Source: Clostridium sp. CX1 (GTDB lineage Bacteria > Bacillota > Clostridia > Clostridiales > Clostridiaceae). Taken from it: a stretch of DNA of 64,000 nt. Below, piece by piece: positions 1 to 7,204 of this stretch. The notes beneath the pieces are model-generated. The model saw nothing but the letters and a program-made list of their open reading frames with translations. It did no database searches and had not been told where the DNA came from. The position numbers and the translations under genes were made by a program. Position 1 is the stretch's first letter; every line of letters starts with the position of its first letter. The stretch spans positions 62,001-126,000 of the forward strand of contig NZ_JAODOO010000010.1 of NCBI RefSeq assembly GCF_025398335.1. The letters are read 5' to 3'.

Positions 1-3
1 CAT
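1..3 (-). CDS. Start codon of a divergent gene leaving the window on the left
   Basis: Bases 3 to 1 read ATG on the minus strand. They are preceded by a strong ribosome binding site (AAGGAGGAG, minus strand of 8-16) and by a TATAAT-like -10 box (minus strand of 33-38). Only the start codon lies in the window, so the product cannot be named. The gene is divergent from the methyltransferase operon beginning at 273 and shares its upstream region. For a double-cubane-cluster operon, an activator ATPase or a regulator would be natural candidates, but that is a guess. Confidence 0.6.
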
Positions 4-272
4 AGCTCTCCTCCTTAAAATTCTTATTTTTGATTATAGCATAAAATAAGGAAACAAGCTAACTGAAATTTTGGTTTTCATATCGAAAGAAAATAATTAG
101 ATACATAATTTGTTTTCCTTATAGACGGCTAATGAACTATAAATAAGATAAATAAAGTCTTAAACAAATTTGTGATAGAATTTATTTAGTATAAGAAGGT
201 GGAAAATAACAATTTTATTTATAAAAAGATTCCATCAATATAGTTAAAAATTAGATAAGGGATGTGCTATTA

Positions 273-1421
273 ATGAATAATTTACCTGAAGTATTTGAAG
301 ATTTTAGTGAGGCAAGAAAACAAGGGTTTATAACTATTAAAAATCTAAAAGATGGAGGCAAAAAGGTTGTAGGTACTTTTTGTACTTTTACCCCTTGGGA
401 AGTTATACATGCAGCAGGGGCAGTGCCGGTATCACTATGTGCTAAAAGTGATGAAACTATAGCAGATGCAGAAAAGCATCTCCCAAGAAATCTATGCCCG
501 CTTATAAAGTCAAGTTATGGCTTTGCCATTACAGATAAGTGTCCATACTTTTACTTTTCAGATTTAATTGTGGGAGAGACAACCTGTGATGGAAAGAAAA
601 AAATGTACGAGTATTTAGGAGAAATAAAAGAGGTACATGTTATGCAGTTGCCTCAGACTTATAAAGGGGAAGATGCTTACAGACTATGGAGAAATGAAAT
701 AATAAGATTGAAAGAAAAACTACAGAAAGAATTCGGCGTTGATGTAACAAAGGAAGAGCTATCACAATCTATAAAACTTCGTAATAGAGAAAGAATTGCA
801 TTAAAAGAGTTTTATGAATTAGGGAAGATGTGTCCTCCACCAATTACAGGATTAGAAATGCTGAAAGTGTTAAATGGTGCTTCTTTTAAATGGGATAAGG
901 ATGAGGAGATAAGAGAACTGAAGGATCTGATAAACAGGTCAAAAAGTGAATACCAGGAAGGGCAAAGAAAGGTTTCACCAGATGCCAAAAGAATATTAAT
1001 CACAGGATGTCCAATGGGAGAAGCTACAGAGAAAATAATAAAAGCCATAGAGGAAAATGGAGGAGCAGTAGTTTGCTATGAAAACTGCACAGGAATTAAA
1101 GAAATAAGCAAACTGGTAGATGAAACTATAGACCCTATAGATGCTCTTACAGAAAAATATTTAAATATAGGCTGTTCTTGTATGAGTCCAAATGATAACA
1201 GAGTAAACCTTTTATCTGAGTTGATAGATGACTATAAGGTGGATGGAGTTATAGATGTAATCCTTCAAGCTTGCCATACTTATAGTGTAGAGGCCTTTAA
1301 TATTAAAAGATTTGTAAATGATAAGAAGAAAACCGCTTATATGAGTATAGAAACAGATTATTCTCAAACAGATATAGGACAGATAAATACGAGAATAGCT
1401 GCCTTTATTGAAATGCTTTAG
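273..1421 (+). CDS. Double-cubane-cluster protein, 2-hydroxyacyl-CoA dehydratase D-type family (YjiM-like)
   Basis: A 382-residue iron-sulfur protein of the HgdB/BcrC/FldC superfamily, closest in pattern to E. coli YjiM and the double-cubane-cluster proteins. These carry an [8Fe-9S] cluster and catalyse very low-potential reductions when an ATPase partner supplies electrons. Visible family marks are C37 in GTFCTFTPWE, the RNLCPLIKSS block (C75), DKCPYF (C90), GETTCDGKKK (C105), and later cysteines at 187, 246, 268, 272, 301, 303 and 334. The start at 273 is preferred over an in-frame GTG at 264 because AAGGG lies about 11 bases upstream of the ATG. The next two genes encode a corrinoid protein and a methyltransferase, an unusual partnership. 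No ATPase activator gene lies downstream. The substrate is unknown. Confidence 0.85.
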   Translation: MNNLPEVFEDFSEARKQGFITIKNLKDGGKKVVGTFCTFTPWEVIHAAGAVPVSLCAKSDETIADAEKHLPRNLCPLIKSSYGFAITDKCPYFYFSDLIVGETTCDGKKKMYEYLGEIKEVHVMQLPQTYKGEDAYRLWRNEIIRLKEKLQKEFGVDVTKEELSQSIKLRNRERIALKEFYELGKMCPPPITGLEMLKVLNGASFKWDKDEEIRELKDLINRSKSEYQEGQRKVSPDAKRILITGCPMGEATEKIIKAIEENGGAVVCYENCTGIKEISKLVDETIDPIDALTEKYLNIGCSCMSPNDNRVNLLSELIDDYKVDGVIDVILQACHTYSVEAFNIKRFVNDKKKTAYMSIETDYSQTDIGQINTRIAAFIEML

Positions 1422-1539
1422 AAGAAGTATAAGTTTTATAGGAACATAGAGTAGAAGGGTATTTTAATACAAAATGATAAATTTTTCGTAAAGATAGTGT
1501 AAATAGTCTTATTAAATTAAATAGAAAGGGAGATAAATC

Positions 1540-2232
1540 ATGATTGAATTAAAAGAAAAGCTTTTTAAAGAACTTTCAGATTCAGTAGTTGAAATGGAGG
1601 AAGAGAAAACTGTTGAAATCTCTAAAATGTGTATTGAAAACAAAATTAGTGCTTATGAGGCAATTGATAAGGGTTTAGGTGATGGAATGAATAGAGCTGG
1701 AAAGCTTTATGAAGAGGAGGAATATTATATCCCAGAACTTTTAATGTGTTCTGATGCTATGTATTCTGGAATCAATATTTTAAAACCTCATTTAGAGAAA
1801 AAAGATGGGGAAAACAAGCACAAGGTAGTAATTGGCGTTGTACAAGGGGATACTCATGATATAGGAAAAAACTTAGTGAAGATAATGATGGAAACAGAGG
1901 GATTTGAAGTAATAGATCTTGGAAGAGATGTACCTCCAAGGGATTTTGTAGATAAAGCAAAGGAAGTTAATGCAAGCATAATTGGTCTGTCTACTCTTAT
2001 GACCACTACAATGGAAGGTATGGCAGAAGTTGTTAGAATATTGAAAGAAGAGAATTTAAAGGATAAAATAAAGGTTATGATAGGAGGAGGACCAATATCT
2101 CAAAGCTTCGCTGATAAGATAGGGGCAGATGCTTATACTGTTGATGCCTCAAAGGCAGCTAAATACGCAAAAATATTGGTAGGAGAAAATGATAATAATG
2201 AAGAAAATGCTAATTTAGCTCAGGAGGCGTAG
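1540..2232 (+). CDS. Corrinoid (B12-binding) methyl-carrier protein, MtaC/MtbC type
   Basis: A 230-residue cytosolic protein that carries a methyl group on a bound cobamide during methyl transfer. Residues 1-90 form the helical B12-binding-2 cap. Residues 94-215 form the Rossmann-like B12 domain with the base-off motif D104-x-H106-x-x-G109 (in GDTHDIGKN), so H106 should be the lower cobalt ligand. A glycine-rich MIGGGPIS stretch follows, as in the family. The start has a GGGAG site 7 bases upstream. It lies 118 bases after the double-cubane gene and 4 bases before the methyltransferase gene, so it is very likely co-transcribed with both. The methyl donor cannot be told from this protein; methanol, methylamines and O-methyl aromatics all use relatives. 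Confidence 0.93.
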   Translation: MIELKEKLFKELSDSVVEMEEEKTVEISKMCIENKISAYEAIDKGLGDGMNRAGKLYEEEEYYIPELLMCSDAMYSGINILKPHLEKKDGENKHKVVIGVVQGDTHDIGKNLVKIMMETEGFEVIDLGRDVPPRDFVDKAKEVNASIIGLSTLMTTTMEGMAEVVRILKEENLKDKIKVMIGGGPISQSFADKIGADAYTVDASKAAKYAKILVGENDNNEENANLAQEA

Positions 2233-2236
2233 AATA

Positions 2237-3313
2237 ATGAAAGATCAAATGACTCCAATAGAAAGGGCGATTGCTTTAAGCAAAGGTCAAAATGTAGACA
2301 GGTTACCTTGTAATCCTAACATAGCTAATGGAGTAGCTCGTATTCACGGGTGTAAGATTTCAGAGTTTAATACCAATGGCAAAACTATTGCAGAAGCTCA
2401 AATATCTGCATATAAAAGATATGGAATGGATGGAGTTAGGGTCTTTACTGATTTATACGCTTGGGCGGAGGCTATGGGAGCAGAGCTGGTATTGTCAGAA
2501 GATAACACAGCAGATTTGCTTAAGCCTGCATTAAGCAGTATTAAAGATATAGATAAATTAAAAGTAGTGGATCCTTATAAGGATGGAAGATTGCCTGTAT
2601 ATATAGATGCTATGAAATTTTTAAAAGATAGGATAGGCCATGAAGTTGCTTGCTCTGCAGGTGTAGTGGGACCCTTTTCCAATGCTTTTTTTCTTATTGG
2701 AATAGAGGAGATGACAAAGCTATTTTTTAAAGATCCAGAGGCAGTACACAAACTTTGTGAAATTTCTCTTCAAAGCTGTATTGAATATGTTAAGGTAATT
2801 ATAGACCTTGGGCTAGGAATAACTATCTCAGAACCGCTAGGGTCTTGTACTATAATAAGTCCTAAGCATTTCCGAATTTTTTGTCTACCCTATTTAAGGA
2901 GATTAGTAGAATTTATAAATTCAAAGGGTAAAACTGCAGTTCTTCACATATGCGGAAAAACAGAAAAGATATGGACAGATATAGGCGATATGGCTTCTGT
3001 AGGTGTTGCAGGTTTTAGTATGGACAACGTAGTTAGTCTTAAGGATTGTAAGAGGACAATAGGAAACAAGGTGAGGATTATAGGCAATGTAGATCCTTCA
3101 AATGTTATGTATGCTGGCACTTCTAAAGAAATAAGAAGAGCTGTAGCTAACTGTGTACTAGAAGGATATGATAGTCCCAAAGGCTATACACTAATGTCTG
3201 GCTGCAGCCTTCCGGTAGAAACACCACTGGAAAATATACAAGCTATGATGGATGCTGCAAGAGAAATAGGATATCCTGTAGACCCTGAAAAACTTCAAAA
3301 AATGCTTTTGTAA
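2237..3313 (+). CDS. Uroporphyrinogen decarboxylase-fold methyltransferase, MtaA/CmuA type
   Basis: A 358-residue TIM-barrel methyltransferase of the UROD-like family that moves a methyl group to or from the neighbouring corrinoid protein. The zinc site typical of MtaA/MtbA (H-x-C ... C) is present as H237-I-C239 and C323 (in MSGCSLP), so it should activate a thiol or a corrinoid-bound methyl rather than decarboxylate porphyrins. There are no other heme genes nearby, which supports this reading. It begins 4 bases after the corrinoid gene and the operon ends in a hairpin terminator at 3366-3428. The thiol partner in non-methanogens is not known from sequence; coenzyme M is not expected in this type of organism, so a homocysteine- or folate-linked route is more plausible. 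Confidence 0.88.
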   Translation: MKDQMTPIERAIALSKGQNVDRLPCNPNIANGVARIHGCKISEFNTNGKTIAEAQISAYKRYGMDGVRVFTDLYAWAEAMGAELVLSEDNTADLLKPALSSIKDIDKLKVVDPYKDGRLPVYIDAMKFLKDRIGHEVACSAGVVGPFSNAFFLIGIEEMTKLFFKDPEAVHKLCEISLQSCIEYVKVIIDLGLGITISEPLGSCTIISPKHFRIFCLPYLRRLVEFINSKGKTAVLHICGKTEKIWTDIGDMASVGVAGFSMDNVVSLKDCKRTIGNKVRIIGNVDPSNVMYAGTSKEIRRAVANCVLEGYDSPKGYTLMSGCSLPVETPLENIQAMMDAAREIGYPVDPEKLQKMLL

Positions 3314-3365
3314 AATTAGTATAAACAATTACGAACATAGAAAAAGGGAAAAATAGTATAATAGT

Positions 3366-3428
3366 TTTAGGCTGGTTATAGTCTATGATCAAAGATTGAT
3401 TGTAGATTATAATCAGCCTAAATTTTTT
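3366..3428 (+). terminator. Intrinsic terminator of the methyltransferase operon
   Basis: Arms 3366-3385 and 3403-3422 are complementary over 20 bases with two G-U pairs when read as plus-strand RNA. The following run of six T makes it a terminator for the plus-strand operon. It sits just before the convergent cation-exporter gene. Confidence 0.85.
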
Positions 3429-3473
3429 GGTTTTATTCTTTAGCTCTTAAGAGGGTAATAGTATAAAAGATTT

Positions 3474-4364
3474 TTATATATTCCTATAGGTAATTTTATT
3501 TGAGGAGGGAATCTTCTGAACTGGCTCTGGATGTATAAGGATATAAGAATTAGGAAAAATGGTTCTTATATCTTCCTCAATTTTAGAGCATAAATTGTGA
3601 GCTTCAACAAAGGAAAGCTCCTCATTAATTGATAAGTGAATATCAACTTCCTTCTTAGGACCGCAGTTTCTTGTTCTAAGTCTGTGGTATCCTCTGATTT
3701 CATCATGACTTTTTATGACCTTTACAATTTTTTTTATGTCTTCATCAGGAAGTTTGCTGTCAACCAAATCTTTTATGGACCTTTTAGTCAGATTTATAGA
3801 AGTTTTAACTATTAGTAAAGCTACAATTATAGCAGTTATAGGATCTATAATAGTTAAGTTTGTAACTTTCACAATTAAAAGTCCTAAAAAGACTCCAGCA
3901 GCTGTAATTACATCTGTTAGAAGATGCATTGCGTCAGCCTCTAAGGCTATAGAGTTTTCTCTTTTGGAAATTTTAAATAACGCTGCAGAAATTACTAGAT
4001 TTACAACTGCTGAAATAAACATAACTATTAGCCCTGCAGCAAAAGTTTCTATAGTTGAACCGTAAATAATTTTTTTTATTGCTTCGAAAATGATAAAAGC
4101 TGCTGCTAGAAAGATTAACATTGCTTCAACAAAGCCAGAAAGGTTTTCGTATTTACCATGGCCAAAGGGATGTTCATCGTCTGCTGCCTTTGAAGCTTTT
4201 TTTATAGAAAAAAACGCTATAAAACTTGCCAGTAAATCCATAGAAGAATGTATAGCCTCAGAAATAACACTAATTGATCCTATTAGTAATCCTGCTGTTA
4301 GCTTAAGAATTATAAGAAAAGAGTTGGATACTATAGATAAAAAAGCAGCACTTTGTTTATTCAT
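3474..4364 (-). CDS. Cation diffusion facilitator (CDF) metal exporter
   Basis: A 296-residue inner-membrane protein that exports divalent metals (Zn, Fe, Mn or Co) against protons. Six hydrophobic segments are visible in the first 200 residues, followed by a cytosolic CDF dimerisation domain (about 205-285). The metal-site pairs are present: H39xxxD43 in the second helix and the H-x-x-x-D of MHLLTD in the fifth. The conserved cytosolic HPFGHGKYE motif is at 65-73. A TAGGAGG site lies 8 bases before the ATG. It stands alone, convergent with the methyltransferase operon and divergent from the YitT gene. Metal specificity cannot be read safely from these motifs. Confidence 0.92.
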   Translation of the reverse strand: MNKQSAAFLSIVSNSFLIILKLTAGLLIGSISVISEAIHSSMDLLASFIAFFSIKKASKAADDEHPFGHGKYENLSGFVEAMLIFLAAAFIIFEAIKKIIYGSTIETFAAGLIVMFISAVVNLVISAALFKISKRENSIALEADAMHLLTDVITAAGVFLGLLIVKVTNLTIIDPITAIIVALLIVKTSINLTKRSIKDLVDSKLPDEDIKKIVKVIKSHDEIRGYHRLRTRNCGPKKEVDIHLSINEELSFVEAHNLCSKIEEDIRTIFPNSYILIHPEPVQKIPSSNKITYRNI

Positions 4365-4513
4365 AAAGAGGGCCTCCTAAATATTAATACATCGCATTAA
4401 TTTACTTTCTATTTATTATATGTTCAGTTGATAAAAGGGATACAGATAGATAGATGAGAAGCATTCATAATATCAGCAATTCTAACAGAATAGCAATAGA
4501 AAATCATTCTCAA

Positions 4514-4542
4514 TTGACAATGTGCTGAAATTATAGTATAAT
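4514..4542 (+). promoter_or_regulatory. Consensus sigma-A promoter of the YitT gene
   Basis: TTGACA at 4514-4519 and TATAAT at 4537-4542 are separated by exactly 17 bases. It lies about 70 bases upstream of the start codon at 4610. This is the best match to the vegetative consensus in the window. Confidence 0.9.
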
Positions 4543-4609
4543 TAATGTATAAAAAGCTTATAAAATTTGAAGAAAGTAATATTCATGAGATTAAAAAAGG
4601 GGGAATTTG

Positions 4610-5467
4610 ATGAGAAAAAAGTATCATAAGTTTTTTAACATAGCAAACAGAGTATTTTTCATGATATTAGGGTCAATTCTAGTATCAATTGGACTTGAAG
4701 TCTTCTTAATACCCAACAACGTTATAGACGGTGGAGTGGTGGGTATTTCAATTATGGCAAGTCATTTAACTAAAATTCCTTTAGGTGTATTTACCTTTAT
4801 ATTAAATATTCCATTCTTTATTATAGGATATAAACACATAGGAAAAACTTTTACTTTATCAACATTATTTTCTGTTGTATGCCTATCTATTGGCGTATCT
4901 TTCTTTCATCCCATTCCGGGGATAACACATGACGTCTTCTTAGCATCAATTTTTGGTGGAATTATATTAGGAGTTGGTGTTGGACTAATAATCCGAAATG
5001 GTGGTTCTTTAGACGGCACGGAGATTGTGGCTATAATATTAGATAAAAGATCAAGCTTTTCTATTGGCGAGATTGTAATGTTTTTTAACATATTCATTTT
5101 AGGTTCCTCAGGGCTGATTTTTGGTTGGGACAGGGCTATGTATTCACTCATCGCTTACTTTATAGCCTTTAAAGTCATTGATATTACTGTAGAGGGATTA
5201 GACGAATCAAAGGCAGTAATTATTATATCAGATCAACATGAAAAAATAGCAGAGGCGATAGTAGCAAGGTTAGGTAGAGGAGTAACATTACTTAATGGAA
5301 AAGGTGCCTATAAGGGTCTTCGCACAAATGTAATATATGCTGTTGTATCTAGACTTGAAATTTCTAAGTTGAAGTCTATTATTAATGGCTTTGATGACAA
5401 TGCTCTAATTACTGTGTCCAGTGTTGAAGCATCAGGAAAGAGATATAAAAAGAAAGCAATACATTAA
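4610..5467 (+). CDS. YitT family membrane protein (DUF161 plus DUF2179)
   Basis: A 285-residue protein with five to six hydrophobic helices in the first 195 residues, followed by a soluble C-terminal DUF2179 domain (about 200-275, with a ligand-binding-like GRGVTLLNGKGAYKG segment). YitT family members are widespread in Firmicutes and their transported substrate is unsettled. The ATG at 4610 is chosen over an in-frame TTG at 4607 because GGGGGA ends six bases upstream. It is a single-gene transcription unit with its own consensus promoter. The 3' flank carries a long hairpin (5482-5571). Confidence 0.9.
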   Translation: MRKKYHKFFNIANRVFFMILGSILVSIGLEVFLIPNNVIDGGVVGISIMASHLTKIPLGVFTFILNIPFFIIGYKHIGKTFTLSTLFSVVCLSIGVSFFHPIPGITHDVFLASIFGGIILGVGVGLIIRNGGSLDGTEIVAIILDKRSSFSIGEIVMFFNIFILGSSGLIFGWDRAMYSLIAYFIAFKVIDITVEGLDESKAVIIISDQHEKIAEAIVARLGRGVTLLNGKGAYKGLRTNVIYAVVSRLEISKLKSIINGFDDNALITVSSVEASGKRYKKKAIH

Positions 5468-5481
5468 AAGTATATAGTATG

Positions 5482-5571
5482 ATAGAAAGTAATTGTATGT
5501 CCAGTAGAGGTAAAGTGGTTAAAAGTCACCCTTATGGGAAGAAAGTCCTCTTCTGGACAATTGCTTTCTAT
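5482..5571 (+). repeat. Long imperfect hairpin between yitT-like and crcB genes
   Basis: Arms at about 5482-5510 and 5547-5571 pair over some 25 bases with one 4-base bulge and a U-G pair in the plus-strand reading. The 36-base loop contains a second small hairpin (CCCTTATGGG). There is no T run after it, so it is not a simple terminator. It could be a 3'-end processing structure, a small RNA or a remnant of a mobile hairpin. Confidence 0.55.
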
Positions 5572-5615
5572 AACATTATCAGTAATAATGAATAATTGTG
5601 GATCAATGAATATGG

Positions 5616-5993
5616 TCATAAGATAAGATTATACAACTTTAGAAACAATCCTAACTTTTCACCTATAGCATATCCAATTATACCCAACACCACTGAGCAT
5701 AATATATAAGCAAAGGCATTTAGTTTAGACTTTCCTTGAAAAAGATTAAAACCTTCATACATAAAAGTAGAAAAGGTGGTGTATGCTCCTAGAAATCCAT
5801 CACCTAAAGTTATATATAGATTTTTACTAGAGCCTATACTGGTTACTATACCAAGCAAAATAGCTCCGGTAATGTTTATGATAAAAGTTCCAAAGGGGAA
5901 AGAGGAGTTCAACTTCTTGGAAATAAACTTTCCTAAGGAAAACCTAGTTATGCTGCCGAAGATACCTCCAATACCTACTAACAAAAATTCCAT
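5616..5993 (-). CDS. crcB: Fluoride ion channel subunit CrcB/Fluc (second gene)
   Basis: A 125-residue four-helix membrane protein of the Fluc family, which lets fluoride leak out of the cytosol and protects enolase and pyrophosphatase. Family motifs present are GGIFGSITRF at 9-18, the GTFIINITGA block, and GAYTTFSTF in the third helix, which contains the pore phenylalanines and the central sodium-site region. It lies 59 bases downstream of another crcB gene under the same riboswitch. Pairs of this kind encode either two homodimers or one heterodimeric channel. The two proteins differ enough for a heterodimer. Confidence 0.93.
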   Translation of the reverse strand: MEFLLVGIGGIFGSITRFSLGKFISKKLNSSFPFGTFIINITGAILLGIVTSIGSSKNLYITLGDGFLGAYTTFSTFMYEGFNLFQGKSKLNAFAYILCSVVLGIIGYAIGEKLGLFLKLYNLIL

Positions 5994-6052
5994 TATCTCT
6001 ACCTCATCTCTTAAAGATATATAATAAAAATTTACATTTCTATAAGTGCCTA

Positions 6053-6475
6053 TTACAGGTTACTTAAGTCATTTCTACCATGGCTTGGAAACAGTTTAGG
6101 AATAAGCTCTCTAGCAACGGCAGCCCCAAGGTACGCTGATGCAAGGCCTAATACAACAGAGTTTGTAATGTATGACAAAGAAGAAAAATAGTAACCTTTG
6201 CTTAAAAGCTCCACAGCCTCTTTACACATAGTAGAAAAGGTGGTATAAGCACCTAGTAATCCTGTACATATGCCTAGTCTTAGTGACTCATCTATTTTTA
6301 TAATTTCTAAAGCAGTTACAGTTATTAAAGCTAGAAGAAAACTACCTGTTATATTGATGAATAGTGTATTAATTGGAATGAATTCTTTATAACTATTAAT
6401 TGGAGTGGTTTTAATCCAAAACCTTATAATGGCGCCTAGAAAGCCTCCTGCACCTATAAAAATATATTTCTTCAT
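6053..6475 (-). CDS. crcB: Fluoride ion channel subunit CrcB/Fluc (first gene)
   Basis: A 140-residue Fluc family membrane protein with four hydrophobic helices. It contains GGFLGAIIRFW at 10-20, NTLFINITGSFLL, and GAYTTFSTM in the third helix. AAGGAG lies upstream of the ATG at the right spacing. A fluoride riboswitch with its terminator occupies the leader (6511-6590), so expression should rise when fluoride enters the cell. The C-terminal tail is longer and more basic than in the partner encoded downstream. It probably forms a dual-topology dimer, with itself or with the second subunit. Confidence 0.94.
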   Translation of the reverse strand: MKKYIFIGAGGFLGAIIRFWIKTTPINSYKEFIPINTLFINITGSFLLALITVTALEIIKIDESLRLGICTGLLGAYTTFSTMCKEAVELLSKGYYFSSLSYITNSVVLGLASAYLGAAVARELIPKLFPSHGRNDLSNL

Positions 6476-6510
6476 ATTAGAAGTCTCCTTTTGATTACAA
6501 GTTAGTCAAC

Positions 6511-6550
6511 AAAAAAAGCCCTACTCTAATGAAAACATTAAAGTAGGAGC
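6511..6550 (-). terminator. Terminator arm of the fluoride riboswitch expression platform
   Basis: On the minus strand CCTACTTTAATG and CATTAGAGTAGG form a 12-base stem with a TTTT loop, followed by GC and seven T. The 5' arm overlaps the 3' edge of the aptamer, so fluoride binding should prevent terminator formation and let crcB be transcribed. Confidence 0.9.
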
Positions 6551-6590
6551 CATTAGCTTTTCGCAGTTAAAGGTGAGCTCCATCACCTAG
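6543..6590 (-). promoter_or_regulatory. Fluoride riboswitch (crcB motif) aptamer
   Basis: The minus strand from 6590 to 6543 reads GGTGATGGAGCTCACC, then TTTAACTGCGAAAAGCT, then AATGGCTCCTAC. This matches the known crcB/fluoride aptamer layout: a P1 stem with the GGTGATGG start, the pseudoknot-forming loop, and the GGCTCCTAC 3' segment. It lies directly upstream of two crcB genes, which fixes the ligand as fluoride. The start of transcription predicted from the promoter at 6595-6622 falls at the first base or two of the aptamer. Confidence 0.95.
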
Positions 6591-6594
6591 ATTA

Positions 6595-6622
6595 ATTATA
6601 CTATGTTTTCTAGGAATTTCAA
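6595..6622 (-). promoter_or_regulatory. Promoter of the fluoride riboswitch-crcB operon
   Basis: On the minus strand, TTGAAA (6617-6622) and a perfect TATAAT (6595-6600) are separated by 16 bases. Transcription would begin near 6588-6590, right at the aptamer. Confidence 0.82.
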
Positions 6623-7204
6623 GGAAATTTCATAAGACCTTCTTATATTAGGGCACTGAAAAAGGTGTCTCTTTAATTTGTAAATTTATTATATTGAGTA
6701 AATGAAGAATAGTTATGTCACATAAGTGTTTATTAGTATATAAAATCTTAGAAAAATTAGAAAATATAGATTTCATTGTACTTTTACTCTAGTTAGTGGC
6801 AAAGTTAATGGAGCAAAAAATTATGTAAGTTTAGTGAATAATAGAAAGATATTAGCTTTAAGAGTTTGGTTAACCCAAGCTCTTTTTATTTTGCAAGAAC
6901 AGATAAGGGAATGCTGTAAGTGATACTTTCTAAAGATTTATTTATAGTTTATACTTGTATTTGACGCCAAAAGTTCGTCAAAAAACAAATATAAATATTC
7001 AAGTATATAAACATAAAAGAAATGAATTAGTCTATATTTTTGTTATTTACAACAGTTTTTGAGATGTATAAATGATAAATTTGTTTTATACTAGAACTAT
7101 TGTATTTTAACTAAAAAATTTTAGTTAGCAATAATACTTATGATTAATTAACAGAATAATTGTTTAGAATGAATATAGAAATGGATTTGGGAGGTAAAGC
7201 TTCA
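6601..7204. other. 600-base gap upstream of recQ without a convincing gene
   Basis: The gap contains an orphan plus-strand hairpin with a T tail (6860-6888), a 58-codon open frame without start codon just before it, and an 18-base palindrome (AACTAAAA-AA-TTTTAGTT, 7109-7126) near the recQ start. The open frame shows no recognisable protein. The gap may hold a decayed gene whose terminator survives, plus the recQ promoter. Confidence 0.5.
6860..6888 (+). terminator. Orphan terminator-like hairpin
   Basis: AAGAGTTTGG pairs with CCAAGCTCTT (one mismatch) and is followed by TTTTTA. No recognised gene ends just upstream, so it may mark a lost gene or a small RNA. Confidence 0.5.

Noticed and set aside
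2237-3313. Heme-pathway uroporphyrinogen decarboxylase
   Set aside because: The zinc motif H-x-C ... C and the adjoining corrinoid gene identify it as a methyltransferase of the same fold.
5482-5571. Integron attC site
   Set aside because: The hairpin lacks the conserved core sites and no integrase or cassette array is near.
7094-7105. LexA (SOS) box upstream of recQ
   Set aside because: GAACTATTGTAT matches only one half of the GAAC-N4-GTTC pattern and is likely by chance in AT-rich DNA.
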